Shown here piece by piece: positions 8,201 to 16,295 of a DNA stretch of 64,000 bases. Each line of letters begins with the position of its first letter. Position 1 is the stretch's first letter. The notes under the pieces are model-generated. The model was not told the DNA's origin. It made no database searches and saw only the letters and a program-made list of their open reading frames with translations. The stretch covers positions 558,001 through 622,000 of the forward strand of contig JAICWS010000002.1 of the NCBI GenBank assembly GCA_025934695.1, read 5' to 3'. Made by a program: the position numbers and the translations under genes. Origin of the DNA: Alphaproteobacteria bacterium (lineage in GTDB: Bacteria > Pseudomonadota > Alphaproteobacteria > Micavibrionales > UBA2020).

Positions 8201-8753
8201 TTTCCGCCTCGATCTCAGCCGGGTCGGGCTCGGTGGATTTTTCGTCTTTCCTGAACCAGGAGCCGACCTGCCACCATTTCTTTTTTTCCGTCTCCTTTTC
8301 AGGCTCCGGCTGCGGCGGCGGGGGCGGCGCCGCGACAACGGGCTTGGGCGCGTCGGCATCGGGCAGCGTGATATCGGGCAGGTCTTCGAGGATTTTGGGC
8401 GGCACGCCGACCTGTGCCTTGCGGATCGCCTGCGACAGGGCGCTGTTCGCGCCGAAGCTCGCGTCCGACAGCTTGCCGAAATCGTCGATACTGAGGACGA
8501 AACCGGCGGCATCGCCGAAGGACGACAAAACTTTCAGCGCTTCCGGCTCGTCCTTCTTGTATTTGACGGCGCGCATGAGTTGGTGGTGGCCGACGATAAG
8601 CTGGGCTTGGTTCTTCTGGAGCCAGAGGTTGATGGCATCCGTGTTGCGCTCGAGCGTGTTCAAATAGTCGCTGAGCTGGTCGCGCATCTGGGACAGGGTG
8701 GTGACATCCTCGGGCAGTTTGAACGGCTTGGGCGACGGGGCGGTATCAGCCAT
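5271..8753 (-). CDS. Large unrecognised protein, 1160 residues
   Basis: I do not recognise this protein. It has no signal peptide or membrane segment. Residues 1-130 are helical. Residues about 135-175 form a Pro/Lys/Glu linker (VVAAPPPPPQPEPEKETEKK) with a Trp-rich patch. Residues 175-640 are mostly helical, with repeat-like segments. The last 450 residues look like mixed strand/helix modules that recur about four times, for example IWYNAETKAMRYTVNGTG, AYYNPDRELLCLLIGND and LFYSPAQEKTLVVADD. Each is followed by a Ser/Asp-rich turn and a helix ending near Gly-Phe or Gly-Leu. It is a single-gene unit with its own leader (8754-8980) shared with divergent mscL. Confidence 0.75.
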   Translation of the reverse strand: MADTAPSPKPFKLPEDVTTLSQMRDQLSDYLNTLERNTDAINLWLQKNQAQLIVGHHQLMRAVKYKKDEPEALKVLSSFGDAAGFVLSIDDFGKLSDASFGANSALSQAIRKAQVGVPPKILEDLPDITLPDADAPKPVVAAPPPPPQPEPEKETEKKKWWQVGSWFRKDEKSTEPDPAEIEAEIRRREDELRRHWRLVRGELIALQSDRHYYVDSFMNWVGETLAPEANKPTPNLDKLMETYQNPQYVIDLARHDYDLVINVKAQALREKALAYSKTAILIDEQRIPEFAALLPSLFPKPETTDAKQLKEFLLKDFDAVSFADLALNRVTSRANQLLLLETALKYEPDFKVSGLKTKREIFERVMQETTAPNDPLNSRALKIALDALRTGKKDEDLAELIGLKGTAMTPFDRLVLRFKGGVAAMKAAIGELLDGLSDNNGKSEENLTGFMEAVARQDVPALSGILDRMAQAQSGHQFMALWELSHSQATAPLVDQILATASTKSDLANLMDKALAAGILDELKVHSNAVRGASQNVLNFLDKQVLAEPGAFSLPVTRRLIASSFANGGLDELRAELTKQGGWLERVAISKLPPDGKLNWIAALVEPFSSDAARANILYAAATAPGANADAAKTLSAMEANYAGDNVRLSDGKIMTNLGRIANIWYNAETKAMRYTVNGTGQTFMESLSPAEAGEVLSLLQRKGGFQSEYDGIYRPENIDRIATDANGTKITWNRHTGELNVDAAARDALHAREDFVHVTGKNGALLSINQRSVALLQPLSDGTHLLVDRYGAVQILDGTVQVAAKEPLLDLSGTFVNPKNASILQLNADKNSLEFRCESNDFEDLLESAVPGQYFYPVELASKSDFAKLEQAVASSDMIQAPGGKSLQNLHFNFAQLGYMMYTDARETGFTCRKYGPTRKPGFISAEEDLAKNIFQGLSSKSGLIAAENVITHKSCIDDAYYNPDRELLCLLIGNDILQIPCDEKTGYNILKKLAAEDGFTVVGANYTAKGQEVPADVVQMSRATMLFYSPAQEKTLVVADDRSFPISLDQDQANELFDIVEKDGLKNAKAATRAEAVWTQGLKDALQALPPEFVKVTPSLTDLSREYLLKQVVGEQTESRPMPDPQADFSIVAARLKANDNFTYPAGKVKAPAMKPRR

Positions 8754-8980
8754 CGGGGACGATCCTTCGGAAGAATAGGTTAAATAACGGGGCGACTATA
8801 GCACCCGCATTTTCCTTATGCAAATCATTTTCGGAAAATGCCTTGACGTAATTTCTCCTTGAATTTTAATCAGTTAGTTATTCTTTTTCCAGAAGATTTG
8901 AACGCTTGAAGTATCCTGCCGCATTTGGCACAACAGGTCGTTTCCAGGCGCATTTTCTTTCAACAAGGGGAAGGGGCATC

Positions 8981-9397
8981 ATGCTCAGCGAATTCAAGTC
9001 ATTCATCATGCGCGGCAATGTCGTCGATCTCGCGGTCGGCGTCATCATCGGCGCGTCCTTCGGCAAGATCGTTAACTCGCTCGTCGACGATATTCTGATG
9101 CCGCCGTTGGGTTTGCTGGTCGGAAAGGTCGATTTCAGCAACTTCTTCATCCCGCTGTCGATGACTGACAAGCACTATGCTTCCATCGCCGAGGCGAAAG
9201 CCGATCATGTCGTCACCTGGAATATCGGCATGTTCGCCAATAACCTGTTCCAGTTCGCAATCGTCGCCTTCGCGGTCTTCTTCTTCGTGGTCAAGCCGCT
9301 CAATCGCTTCATGAAGAAAGAAGAAAAAAAGGCCGAGCCGCCGCGCTCGGAAATCCTGCTCGAGGAAATCCGCGATCTTCTCAAGAAAGGGAAATAA
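8981..9397 (+). CDS. mscL: Large-conductance mechanosensitive channel
   Basis: A 138-residue MscL. It has the N-terminal amphipathic helix ([20 protein letters not shown]), first membrane helix with [19 protein letters not shown] (19-37), a periplasmic loop (50-72) and second helix [18 protein letters not shown]. The charged C-terminal bundle ([19 protein letters not shown]) is also present. It forms a homopentameric inner-membrane pore that opens under hypo-osmotic tension. The ATG at 8981 follows AAGGGGAAGGGG. An upstream in-frame extension lacks MscL similarity, so this start is preferred. Its stop codon abuts the stop of the convergent hydrolase gene with no bases between. Confidence 0.97.
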   Translation: MLSEFKSFIMRGNVVDLAVGVIIGASFGKIVNSLVDDILMPPLGLLVGKVDFSNFFIPLSMTDKHYASIAEAKADHVVTWNIGMFANNLFQFAIVAFAVFFFVVKPLNRFMKKEEKKAEPPRSEILLEEIRDLLKKGK

Positions 9398-10213
9398 TCA
9401 GGGCTTGGCCGGCGCGGCTGCGGCTGGTTCAGCGAAGACGCGGGCAAAGAATTTCTTCATTTCTTCCCACGACGCCTTGTCGGCCGCCTCGTTATAGGCG
9501 ATCGGAATATTGAATTTCTTGCCCAGCTCCGTTGCCTCGGGATTGGTGAAGGCATGCGTCGCGCCGGGGTACTCGATCGACTTGAACTCCACGTCCGCGG
9601 CCGTCATTTCCTTGGCGAAGTTATCTTTGTCCTGCTTCGAGACGAACTTGTCGTCTGCGCCGTTGAGCGCGAGGACCTCGGCCTTGACCTGGCCTTTTTC
9701 CGCGGGCTTGCCCGGCGCGAGGGTGCCATGGAAGCTGACGACCCCTTTCAGGTCTTCGCCACGGCGTGCCATCTCGAGGACGACCGCACCGCCGAAGCAA
9801 TAGCCGACCGCGCCCAGGCGCGACTTGTCGACCTGCGGCTGCGCTTCCAAGACCTTCAATCCGGCTTCGGCGCGGCGCAGCATCAGCCCGCGATCATCAT
9901 AAAAAGGTTTCGACATCTTGCCGGCGGTATCCGGATTGTCGGCCGTCTTGCCCGCGCCGTACATGTCGAGTGCGAAAGCGGCATAGCCGAGGCCCGCCAG
10001 CTGGCGCGCACGGTTCTTGGAATAATCGTTGTTGCCCCACCATTCATGAACCACCACGATGCCGGGCATCGGTGTCTTGACCGCGTCGTCATAGACGTAT
10101 TCGCCGCTCAGCTGCGTGTCGCCATCCTGGTAATTGATAGTCTTTTCCACCAGCGCGGCATGTGCGGTGCTGGAGGCGAGAACAAGGGCGAGGGCCAAGA
10201 GGGCGGATTTCAT
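9398..10213 (-). CDS. Dienelactone-hydrolase-family protein, secreted
   Basis: I place the start at 10213 (271 residues), where GGAG precedes the ATG and a signal peptide follows (MKSALLALALVLASSTAHAA). The body is a dienelactone-hydrolase-type alpha/beta fold: VVHEWWGNNDY with the conserved Glu, nucleophile motif GYCFGG, Asp in NGADDKFVS and His in GATHAFTNP. The triad is therefore Cys-Asp-His, as in dienelactone hydrolases. The signal peptide implies a periplasmic ester or lactone substrate, so classical chloroaromatic degradation is unlikely. No pathway genes are nearby. Confidence 0.88.
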   Translation of the reverse strand: MKSALLALALVLASSTAHAALVEKTINYQDGDTQLSGEYVYDDAVKTPMPGIVVVHEWWGNNDYSKNRARQLAGLGYAAFALDMYGAGKTADNPDTAGKMSKPFYDDRGLMLRRAEAGLKVLEAQPQVDKSRLGAVGYCFGGAVVLEMARRGEDLKGVVSFHGTLAPGKPAEKGQVKAEVLALNGADDKFVSKQDKDNFAKEMTAADVEFKSIEYPGATHAFTNPEATELGKKFNIPIAYNEAADKASWEEMKKFFARVFAEPAAAAPAKP

Positions 10214-10320
10214 CGGGGTCACTCCTTCATAAAAGCTGCCCAAGGTTTTACCGCAGCCTTGGCCCAGGACAAGGGGTGGAATAGGGGTAATTATACATAT
10301 TGCAGGAATGGCGGCGTCTA

Positions 10321-10349
10321 TTGAAGCTCTTGGGATCGCATGGTATCAA
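10321..10349 (+). promoter_or_regulatory. Possible promoter of the ankyrin operon
   Basis: TTGAAG (10321-10326) and TATCAA (10344-10349) lie 17 bp apart, about 35 bp before the GTG start at 10384. The match to a housekeeping promoter is moderate. It is the best candidate in the 10214-10383 gap. Confidence 0.35.
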
Positions 10350-10383
10350 CTATGGGAAATTTTTATTGTCATAGGCAGAATCG

Positions 10384-11094
10384 GTGTTCGGGTTTAACAA
10401 ACAAAAACGCCTCAACGCGAAGCTCATCAGAGCGGCGGCCGCGGGCAATGTGCGCGATATCGCCCTGCTTCTCGATGCCGGAGCCGACATCGAAACGCGT
10501 CAGGGCGCGCATTGGGGCGACACGGCGCTCGGCACGGCGGCCTATAAGGGTCAGCTGCCGGCCGTGACACTCCTGCTCGACCGCGGCGCCAACATCAACG
10601 CCGCCGACATGCATGGGGACGGGCCGCTGATGAACGCCATGTTCGACGGCAACCGCGACATCATCCTGGAACTCCTGCGGCGCGGCGCGGACAAGAGCAT
10701 CAAGAATAACAGGGGGCTGACGCCCATGGACCGGGCGCGCAAATGCAGCGCCGAAATCCGCGCGGACATGGGCATTCCCGAAGAAAAGCCGTCAGTTCCC
10801 GCCGTCGATCCCGATATTGCCGCCGATCCCGATGAAATCATCCTGCGGCGCCGCGTCGGCGACAAGATCATCGCCGAAGCCTTCAACTTCGCGGCGCGTG
10901 AGCGCATCTCGATGGTGCGCTCGGGGCCGGACGGCCCTGTGGAAGCGATGACGCGCGAAAGCTTTGATGCCATCGGTGAGCGCAGCCTGCGGCGCGCCTT
11001 CGAGGTCTATGCCGGCCAGGGCGGCGCGATACCGGAATCCGAAGTATTCCCGGCCGCGATCGCCAAAGTCAAACCTCGGCCGGGGGCGGCATGA
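10384..11094 (+). CDS. Ankyrin-repeat protein with novel C-terminal domain (copy 1)
   Basis: This is the first of five coupled paralogues (236 residues, GTG start). About three ankyrin repeats occupy 10-110, with typical cores NVRDIALLLDAGADIETR, GDTALGTAAYKGQLPAVTLL and DGPLMNAMFDGNRDIILELL. A Pro/Asp linker follows. Residues 151-223 form the shared C-terminal domain, with RERISMVRSGPDGPVEA (172-188), an LRRAF helix and a closing EVFP. There is no signal peptide or membrane segment, so it is cytoplasmic. Ankyrin repeats bind proteins; the C-terminal domain has no known function to me. Its TGA overlaps the next ATG (ATGA at 11091). Confidence 0.85.
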   Translation: MFGFNKQKRLNAKLIRAAAAGNVRDIALLLDAGADIETRQGAHWGDTALGTAAYKGQLPAVTLLLDRGANINAADMHGDGPLMNAMFDGNRDIILELLRRGADKSIKNNRGLTPMDRARKCSAEIRADMGIPEEKPSVPAVDPDIAADPDEIILRRRVGDKIIAEAFNFAARERISMVRSGPDGPVEAMTRESFDAIGERSLRRAFEVYAGQGGAIPESEVFPAAIAKVKPRPGAA

Positions 11095-11861
11095 GCAACC
11101 CGGGCCTCGACAAGAAACTGCGCCACGCCGCAAAGAAGGGCAATCTCGCCGAAATCGCGCGGCTGCTCGATGCCGGCGCAGACATCGAGGGCAAAGGCGG
11201 GTTCTTCTCTCTCGGCCAGACGCCGCTCGCCATCGCCGTCTGGTACGGAAGGGACGAGGCCGTCCGCCTGCTGCTGGAACGCGGCGCGAACACGGAAGCC
11301 CGCGATGACAGCGGAGACACGCCGCTTCTGGTGGCGGCGACATTCGGGCGCGACAAGATTGCCGAACTGCTACTGGAACATGGGGCGGATCCGCGCGTGC
11401 GGGGCGAGGGCGGCGAAAAGGAGAGCGCCGCCGATATCGCGCGCGAACACCATAATTTCGCGCTTTCCGCGCGCCTCGAGACGGCCGTGTTCGAAGCCGA
11501 GCTGCGGGAGCGCATCGCGCGCGAAACTGCGCGGCAGGAACGCGAACAGGCCGCCAGGGCGCAGCGCGACGCCGAGCGGCGTAAGGACGCCGATATCGTC
11601 ATCGTCAACACGGCGCTGGGCGACCGCACGCTGCAGGAAATTTACAATTTTAATTCGCTCGAGCGCATTTCGCTCGTGCGTAACGGCGACGAAGGACCGG
11701 TCGAAGCGATCACGCGTCAGGATTTTTCCGGCATCGGCGACAAGCCATGCCTGCGCCAGGCCTTCGCGGAACACGTCAGGCGCGGCGGCACAGCCGACGA
11801 AGACGCCGTGTTCCCCAACAGCCGTCCGGTCATCAAGCCGCTGCAGAGGCCATTGCCATGA
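11091..11861 (+). CDS. Ankyrin-repeat protein with novel C-terminal domain (copy 2)
   Basis: A 256-residue protein. Ankyrin repeats cover 5-125 (for example GQTPLAIAVWYGRDEAVRLL and GDTPLLVAATFGRDKIAELL). A charged helix, probably coiled coil, lies at about 130-168 (AELRERIARETARQEREQAA). The shared C-terminal domain spans 167-243: LGDRTLQEIYNF, then LERISLVRNGDEGPVEA, LRQAF and AVFP. The coiled-coil spacer is unique to this copy and could mediate dimerisation. It overlaps the genes on both sides by four bases, so translation is coupled along the operon. Confidence 0.85.
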   Translation: MSNPGLDKKLRHAAKKGNLAEIARLLDAGADIEGKGGFFSLGQTPLAIAVWYGRDEAVRLLLERGANTEARDDSGDTPLLVAATFGRDKIAELLLEHGADPRVRGEGGEKESAADIAREHHNFALSARLETAVFEAELRERIARETARQEREQAARAQRDAERRKDADIVIVNTALGDRTLQEIYNFNSLERISLVRNGDEGPVEAITRQDFSGIGDKPCLRQAFAEHVRRGGTADEDAVFPNSRPVIKPLQRPLP

Positions 11862-12553
11862 AGTTCGGCAACCCGCAGCGCCGGCTGGATAAGAAACTGA
11901 TCAAGGCGGCCGCCAAGGGCAACGCGCCGGAAGTCATCCGCCTCCTCGACGCGGGCGCGAATGTCAACGCGCAGTTCACCTATCAGGCCCCGCCGCTGTT
12001 CGCGGCGGCCTACAGCGGCGACACCGACGGCCATCACCAGACCATTGAAATCCTGCTCGCGCGCGGGGCCGAGGTCGACCAGCGCAACGGCGTGAATTGC
12101 ACCGCGCTCATGGGCGCCGCCAACCGCGGGCATTTCCGGGCGGCGCAGCTTTTGCTGGATGCGGGCGCCGACCGCAGCCTTCGCGGCCGCGACAGGGACG
12201 CGCTGGGCTGGGCGTTGATGAGCGGCAACCCCGAGCTGATCGCCTTCCTGCAGCAAAAGCCGCCGGAACCCACCGTCGAAGGTCCACAGGAAGTCGTGCT
12301 GCGCCGCACTCTCGGCAACCGCACGATGGAAGAGATTTTCGACTTCGCCGCGCGCGAGCGCATCACGCTGATCCGCAACGGCGAAGACGGGCCGGTGGAA
12401 GCGGTGACGCGCGACGGGTTTTCCGCCATCGAGGACCGCGCGCGCCTGCGCGAGGCTTTCGTCCTCTACGTGAAAAAGGGCGGCTCGGGCGACGAAGCTT
12501 CCGTCCTCGGCGATGCGCTGGCGAAGCCGAAGCATCCGCACAAGGGGCTGTGA
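11858..12553 (+). CDS. Ankyrin-repeat protein with novel C-terminal domain (copy 3)
   Basis: A 231-residue protein whose ATG overlaps the previous stop (ATGA). Three to four ankyrin repeats lie at 10-130, including a longer first inter-repeat loop (SGDTDGHHQTIEILLARGAE). The C-terminal domain spans 145-218: LGNRTMEEIFDF, RERITLIRNGEDGPVEA, LREAF, then ASVLG in place of the usual VFP ending. The N-terminal stretch LDKKLIKAAAKGN is nearly the same as in copies 1 and 2, so these genes arose by duplication. Function unknown. Confidence 0.85.
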   Translation: MKFGNPQRRLDKKLIKAAAKGNAPEVIRLLDAGANVNAQFTYQAPPLFAAAYSGDTDGHHQTIEILLARGAEVDQRNGVNCTALMGAANRGHFRAAQLLLDAGADRSLRGRDRDALGWALMSGNPELIAFLQQKPPEPTVEGPQEVVLRRTLGNRTMEEIFDFAARERITLIRNGEDGPVEAVTRDGFSAIEDRARLREAFVLYVKKGGSGDEASVLGDALAKPKHPHKGL

Positions 12554-12558
12554 TCCTC

Positions 12559-13206
12559 ATGTCGCCGTTGAACAAGCAAATGACCGAGGCTGCCCAGCAA
12601 GGCGATATCGCGGCGATGGAACGCCTGCTTGCGCAGGGCGCCGAGGTCACTTTTCCGGACACCAACGATCCGCTGATACAAGCCGCCTGCAAGGGCCAAA
12701 CCGAGGCGATCCGCTGGCTGCTCGACCATGGGGCGGCGATCAACCGGCAGGACAATGCCGGCAAGTGGACGCCATTGATGTGCACCGGCTATTACGGCCA
12801 TCCCGAGGCGGCGCAGCTGCTGCTCGAACGCGGCGCCCGGCGCGACCTCGTGAACCACAAGGGCCAGACCGCGCTCGCCTGCGCGCGCGAGCAGCAGAAG
12901 CCGGCCGCGGCGCAGGTGCTTCTGAACAATCCGGATGAAATTTCATTCTTCTATTCCTTAAGCGACCGGACGATGCAGGAAGTCTTCAATTTCCCGCGCC
13001 GCGAGCGCGTCACGCTCATCCGCCAAGGCGATAATGGTCCAGTCGAGGCAATGCAGCGCGACAGTTTTACGTCGCTCGATGATCTGACCGGCCTGCGCAA
13101 GGCCTTCGCCGAGCACAAGCGCATGGGCGGCAAGCTCGAAGAGACGGATGTTTTTTCGACTGGCCTTATCAAACCGAAAATTCTACGCAAGGAGATCCAG
13201 CCATGA
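12559..13206 (+). CDS. Ankyrin-repeat protein with novel C-terminal domain (copy 4)
   Basis: A 215-residue protein. I chose the ATG at 12559, six bases after the previous stop. An in-frame GTG at 12550, which overlaps that stop, is the alternative and would add three residues. Ankyrin repeats cover 5-122 (NDPLIQAACKGQTEAIRWLL and WTPLMCTGYYGHPEAAQLLL). The C-terminal domain occupies 126-200: LSDRTMQEVFNF, RERVTLIRQGDNGPVEA, LRKAF and DVFS. It is the shortest copy because the linker between the two parts is almost absent. Its TGA overlaps the ATG of copy 5. Confidence 0.85.
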   Translation: MSPLNKQMTEAAQQGDIAAMERLLAQGAEVTFPDTNDPLIQAACKGQTEAIRWLLDHGAAINRQDNAGKWTPLMCTGYYGHPEAAQLLLERGARRDLVNHKGQTALACAREQQKPAAAQVLLNNPDEISFFYSLSDRTMQEVFNFPRRERVTLIRQGDNGPVEAMQRDSFTSLDDLTGLRKAFAEHKRMGGKLEETDVFSTGLIKPKILRKEIQP

Positions 13207-14033
13207 CCGACGCGCTTCCCGAAGAGAAGAAGCCTGCCGAAGGCAAAGCCGCCGCGTCGCCCGAGGTGAAAACGCCTGAGCAACTTGCGGCCGAACAAAA
13301 GGCTGCTGCCGAACGGCTTGCCGTCCGCCAGGCGGAAGAGATCAAAGCAGCGCAGCAGAAAGCGCTCGACAAATCTTACCTGGAGGCGGCGAAGAAGGGC
13401 AATCTGAGCCAGTTGCAGGAGCTGCTGGCCAAGGGCGCCAACCTGCTGGCGAATGATGACGGCAATACGGCGCTGTTTTACGCGGCGCAATACGGTCGCA
13501 AGGACGCGGTCGATTTCCTGCTCGACGCGGGCATCCCGCTAAATGCGAAAAACCGCATCGGCTCGACCGCGCTCACCGGCGCCGCCGGCGGCGGCCACAA
13601 GGAAGTGGCCTGGGAACTCTATCTGCGCGGCGCGGACCCGGCTGAGAATAACCTCACCGGCATGTCGCCCTTCGATTACGCGCGGAGCGCCGGTTATGTC
13701 GATATGATCGAGATGCTGAAGCGTCCGCGCGAGGTGGTGGAAGTCTCCTTCACGCGCGAGACGGGCGGGCGCACCTTGCAGGAGATCTTCAACTTCACGC
13801 ACCAGGAACGCCTCACGCTGATCCGCAAGGGCGGCGAGAGCGGCCCCGTCGAAGCTATCCAGCGCGAAGGTTTCGATACGGTCAAGGACGAATGGCGACT
13901 GCGCGAAGCTTTCCAGCTCTACAAGAAGCGCGGCGGCAGCATCACCGAAGCCGCGATCTTTCCGCGCAAGCAGGAGCCGTCTGTGTCCAGGCCTCAGAAA
14001 CGCGTCAAAGGCTGGCTGAATAAAATTTGGTGA
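13203..14033 (+). CDS. Ankyrin-repeat protein with novel C-terminal domain (copy 5)
   Basis: The last gene of the operon (276 residues). It has a charged Ala/Lys/Glu-rich N-terminal extension (1-58), likely a long helix, then ankyrin repeats (58-172). The shared C-terminal domain spans 178-253: GGRTLQEIFNF, QERLTLIRKGGESGPVEA, LREAF and AIFP, with one residue inserted before GPVEA. A basic tail follows and ends in GWLNKIW. The differing ends of the copies suggest each binds a different partner while the C-terminal domain does a common job. A palindromic repeat element follows 15 bp after the stop. Confidence 0.85.
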   Translation: MTDALPEEKKPAEGKAAASPEVKTPEQLAAEQKAAAERLAVRQAEEIKAAQQKALDKSYLEAAKKGNLSQLQELLAKGANLLANDDGNTALFYAAQYGRKDAVDFLLDAGIPLNAKNRIGSTALTGAAGGGHKEVAWELYLRGADPAENNLTGMSPFDYARSAGYVDMIEMLKRPREVVEVSFTRETGGRTLQEIFNFTHQERLTLIRKGGESGPVEAIQREGFDTVKDEWRLREAFQLYKKRGGSITEAAIFPRKQEPSVSRPQKRVKGWLNKIW

Positions 14034-14049
14034 TTTGAAAACCTAAGTG

Positions 14050-14162
14050 CTGCCCGGCGAAGGCCGGGGCCCACGGACTATGGGGGTTGCGGTGTAACTG
14101 GGAATCTCCGGTTCATGACATTTTGGTTCATGTCCGTGGATCCCGGCCTTCGCCGGGGTGAC
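14050..14162. repeat. Palindromic intergenic element, family A copy 1
   Basis: An element of about 113 bp with inverted ends: CCCGGCGAAGGCCGGGGCCC on the left and GTCCGTGGATCCCGGCCTTC leading to CGCCGGGG on the right. The centre contains GGTTCATGACA. A second copy at 22867-22979 shares both ends and part of the centre. It sits between the ankyrin operon and a convergent gene, so the folded RNA could end transcription from both sides. The size, the inverted ends and the absence of a gene resemble a MITE or REP/BIME-type unit. Confidence 0.8.
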
Positions 14163-14189
14163 TTTAACAGTTTCAGTTAAGAAGCGACT

Positions 14190-14711
14190 TTACTTCGTCA
14201 GCCGGAACTTCATCGCCGGGCGCACTTTGATGTGTTCGCGCGAGCCTTCGGTAAAGACTTTCAGGGCTTCGGCCGTCTTGCGCTGTTCTTCCGCGCAATA
14301 GACTTCGCTGAAGCTTTCCTTCAGTTCCTTGCCCGGAACGACGAGGATCGCGTAGGACATCCGGCCGACCATATCGCCGGGCAGGGCGGTATGGGTGCAT
14401 TTCCAGGAAATATGCGTCTCATCGTTATCGAGCCTGAGGCTCTCAAGCTCCATAGTGGTGGGATCGGTGATCCCGCGGCTGGCCATGAGGACCGCCAGCG
14501 CGCCTTCCGGCAAACGGCCGGGCGGCTCGGTTCCCGCATGGCGCCGCCAGAAAAACTCCCACTGGCGCTTGTCGATGCCGCCGGAAATGCGAATGCTGGA
14601 TTCATCGCCACCAGCAAATTCGTCTTCGCCGGAGAAAAAATTGCAGCCCTCGATCAGGGGCGCGCCGGCGCAGCCATCGATCTCAACTTTCTGCGCCTTC
14701 CGCTGCACCAT
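14190..14711 (-). CDS. Unrecognised 173-residue protein coupled to rimO
   Basis: I chose the ATG at 14711, one base after the rimO stop (TGAGATG), because it gives tight coupling. An upstream in-frame ATG inside rimO would add 11 residues. The protein is soluble, with no signal peptide, and carries cysteines in EIDGCAGAPLIEGCNFF, WKCTHTALPG and EVYCAEEQRK. The segment DMVGRMSYAILVVPGKELKE looks like a strand-turn-helix core. I do not recognise a family. The coupling suggests co-expression with RimO, but the context may be coincidental. Confidence 0.6.
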   Translation of the reverse strand: MVQRKAQKVEIDGCAGAPLIEGCNFFSGEDEFAGGDESSIRISGGIDKRQWEFFWRRHAGTEPPGRLPEGALAVLMASRGITDPTTMELESLRLDNDETHISWKCTHTALPGDMVGRMSYAILVVPGKELKESFSEVYCAEEQRKTAEALKVFTEGSREHIKVRPAMKFRLTK

Positions 14712-14712
14712 C

Positions 14713-16062
14713 TCAGACGGCCTTTCCGAACAGGTCGTACTCATCCGCGTCGGTGATTTTGACCTTGATGATATCGCCCGGCTGGAAGCCCTTGCCGGTC
14801 ACCTTCACGCTGCCGTCGATTTCCGGCGCATCGGCGGAGGAGCGGCCCAAACCGCCTTCCTTGCCCACGCTGTCGATGATGACCGGCAGGGTCTTGCCGA
14901 TTTTCGCCTGGAGTTTTTTTGCGCTGATCTTCTGCTGCACCTGCATGAAGCGGTGCCAGCGTTCTTCCTTCACTTCTTCCGGAACGGCGGGGGAGATTTT
15001 GTTCGCTTCCGCGCCCGTGACGGCTTCATATTTGAAGCAGCCGACGCGGTCGAGCTCGGCTTCCTTCATCCATTGCAGCAGGAATTCGAAATCCTCGTCC
15101 GTTTCGCCGGGGAAACCGACGATGAAGGTGGAGCGAATGGCGAGATCGGGGCACATTTTTTTCCAGGACTTGATGCGCTCCAGCGTCTTTTCCTGGTGCG
15201 CGGGGCGGCGCATGTTCTTCAGCACCGCAGGGCTCGCATGCTGGAAGGGGATATCGATATAGGGCAGCACCTTGCCCTCATTCATCAGGCCGAAGACCTC
15301 GTCCACATGCGGATAGGGATAGACGTAGTGGAGACGCACCCAGGCGCCGAGCTCGCCCAGCTCGCGGCACAGGTCGATGAACTTGGTGCGGATGGTGCGG
15401 TTCTTCCACGGATAGGGCTGGTATTTCACGTCGACGCCATAGGCCGAGGTATCCTGCGAGATGACGAGGATTTCCTTCACGCCCGCCTTCACGAGACGTT
15501 CCGCTTCCGCCAGAACCTGGATGATGGGCCGCGACACGAGGTCGCCGCGCAGCTTGGGGATGATGCAGAAAGTGCAGCGGTTATTGCAGCCTTCGGAGAT
15601 TTTCAGGTAGGCGTAATGGCGCGGTGTTAATTTAATGCCCTGCGGCGGCACGAGGTCGACGAAGGGATCATGCGGCGCGGGCGCCGCCTTGTGCACGGCG
15701 CCGACCACTGCTTCATACTGCTGCGGCCCGGTGACGGCCAGCACCTTGGGGAATTCCTTGGTGATCTGCTCGGGTTCCGCGCCCATGCAGCCCGTCACGA
15801 TGACGCGGCCGTTGGCGTCCATCGCCTCGCCGATCGCCTCGAGCGACTCTTTCTTCGCGCTGTCGAGGAAGCCGCAAGTGTTCACGATGACGACGTTCGC
15901 GTCTTCGTAAGAGGGCGAGAGCTGGTAGCCTTCCGAGCGCAGTTGCGTGAGGATCCGCTCCGTATCCACGAGCGCCTTGGGGCAGCCGAGGCTGACGACG
16001 CCCACGGTCGGGGCTTCCTGTTCCTTGGTGTTTTTCTTTTTCTTCGTTGCTGTCGTCTTCAT
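14713..16062 (-). CDS. rimO: Ribosomal protein S12 methylthiotransferase RimO
   Basis: A 449-residue radical SAM methylthiotransferase that adds a methylthio group to the conserved Asp of ribosomal protein S12. The N-terminal domain supplies cluster ligands Cys27 ([10 protein letters not shown]), Cys63 (NTCGF) and Cys92 (GCMG). The radical SAM motif CNNRCTFC gives Cys159, Cys163 and Cys166. A TRAM domain ends the protein (about 381-449). The SLGCPKxLVDTE start and the [20 protein letters not shown] context separate RimO from MiaB. The N-terminal Lys-rich extension (1-16) is variable. Confidence 0.96.
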   Translation of the reverse strand: MKTTATKKKKNTKEQEAPTVGVVSLGCPKALVDTERILTQLRSEGYQLSPSYEDANVVIVNTCGFLDSAKKESLEAIGEAMDANGRVIVTGCMGAEPEQITKEFPKVLAVTGPQQYEAVVGAVHKAAPAPHDPFVDLVPPQGIKLTPRHYAYLKISEGCNNRCTFCIIPKLRGDLVSRPIIQVLAEAERLVKAGVKEILVISQDTSAYGVDVKYQPYPWKNRTIRTKFIDLCRELGELGAWVRLHYVYPYPHVDEVFGLMNEGKVLPYIDIPFQHASPAVLKNMRRPAHQEKTLERIKSWKKMCPDLAIRSTFIVGFPGETDEDFEFLLQWMKEAELDRVGCFKYEAVTGAEANKISPAVPEEVKEERWHRFMQVQQKISAKKLQAKIGKTLPVIIDSVGKEGGLGRSSADAPEIDGSVKVTGKGFQPGDIIKVKITDADEYDLFGKAV

Positions 16063-16083
16063 ATTCCTGTCCTAACACCCACC

Positions 16084-16161
16084 GTCATTCCCGCGAAAGC
16101 GGGAATCTTCTTGTCGCAAGCGCGCTCCGTATTTGCGCAAGATCCCGCTTTCGCGGGAATG
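16084..16161. repeat. Palindromic repeat, family B copy 1
   Basis: GTCATTCCCGCGAAAGCGGG and its partner CCCGCTTTCGCGGGAATGA face each other about 40 bp apart, and each half is itself a small palindrome. The same unit recurs at 58273-58352 and, as one half, at 62312-62340. This motif is a widespread type of intergenic repeat in proteobacteria. It lies in the leader region of rimO. Confidence 0.85.
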
Positions 16162-16295
16162 AGGGCCGAGGGTCAAATAAGTACCAAAAATATTGAATTA
16201 TGTAAAGAATTTTCAAGCCTTTGCGGGAGGCGCTCGAGGATTTTTCCAAGGGAGTCACCGCGCGGAGGCTGCGCAATATCAAGCAGTTGGCTGCT

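Noticed and set aside
7176-8783. Long open frame (535 codons) antisense to the 1160-residue gene
   Set aside because: It is one of many long antisense frames caused by high G+C. Its product is rich in Arg/Leu/Gly/Gln without motif, signal or ribosome site, and the sense frame has coherent domains.
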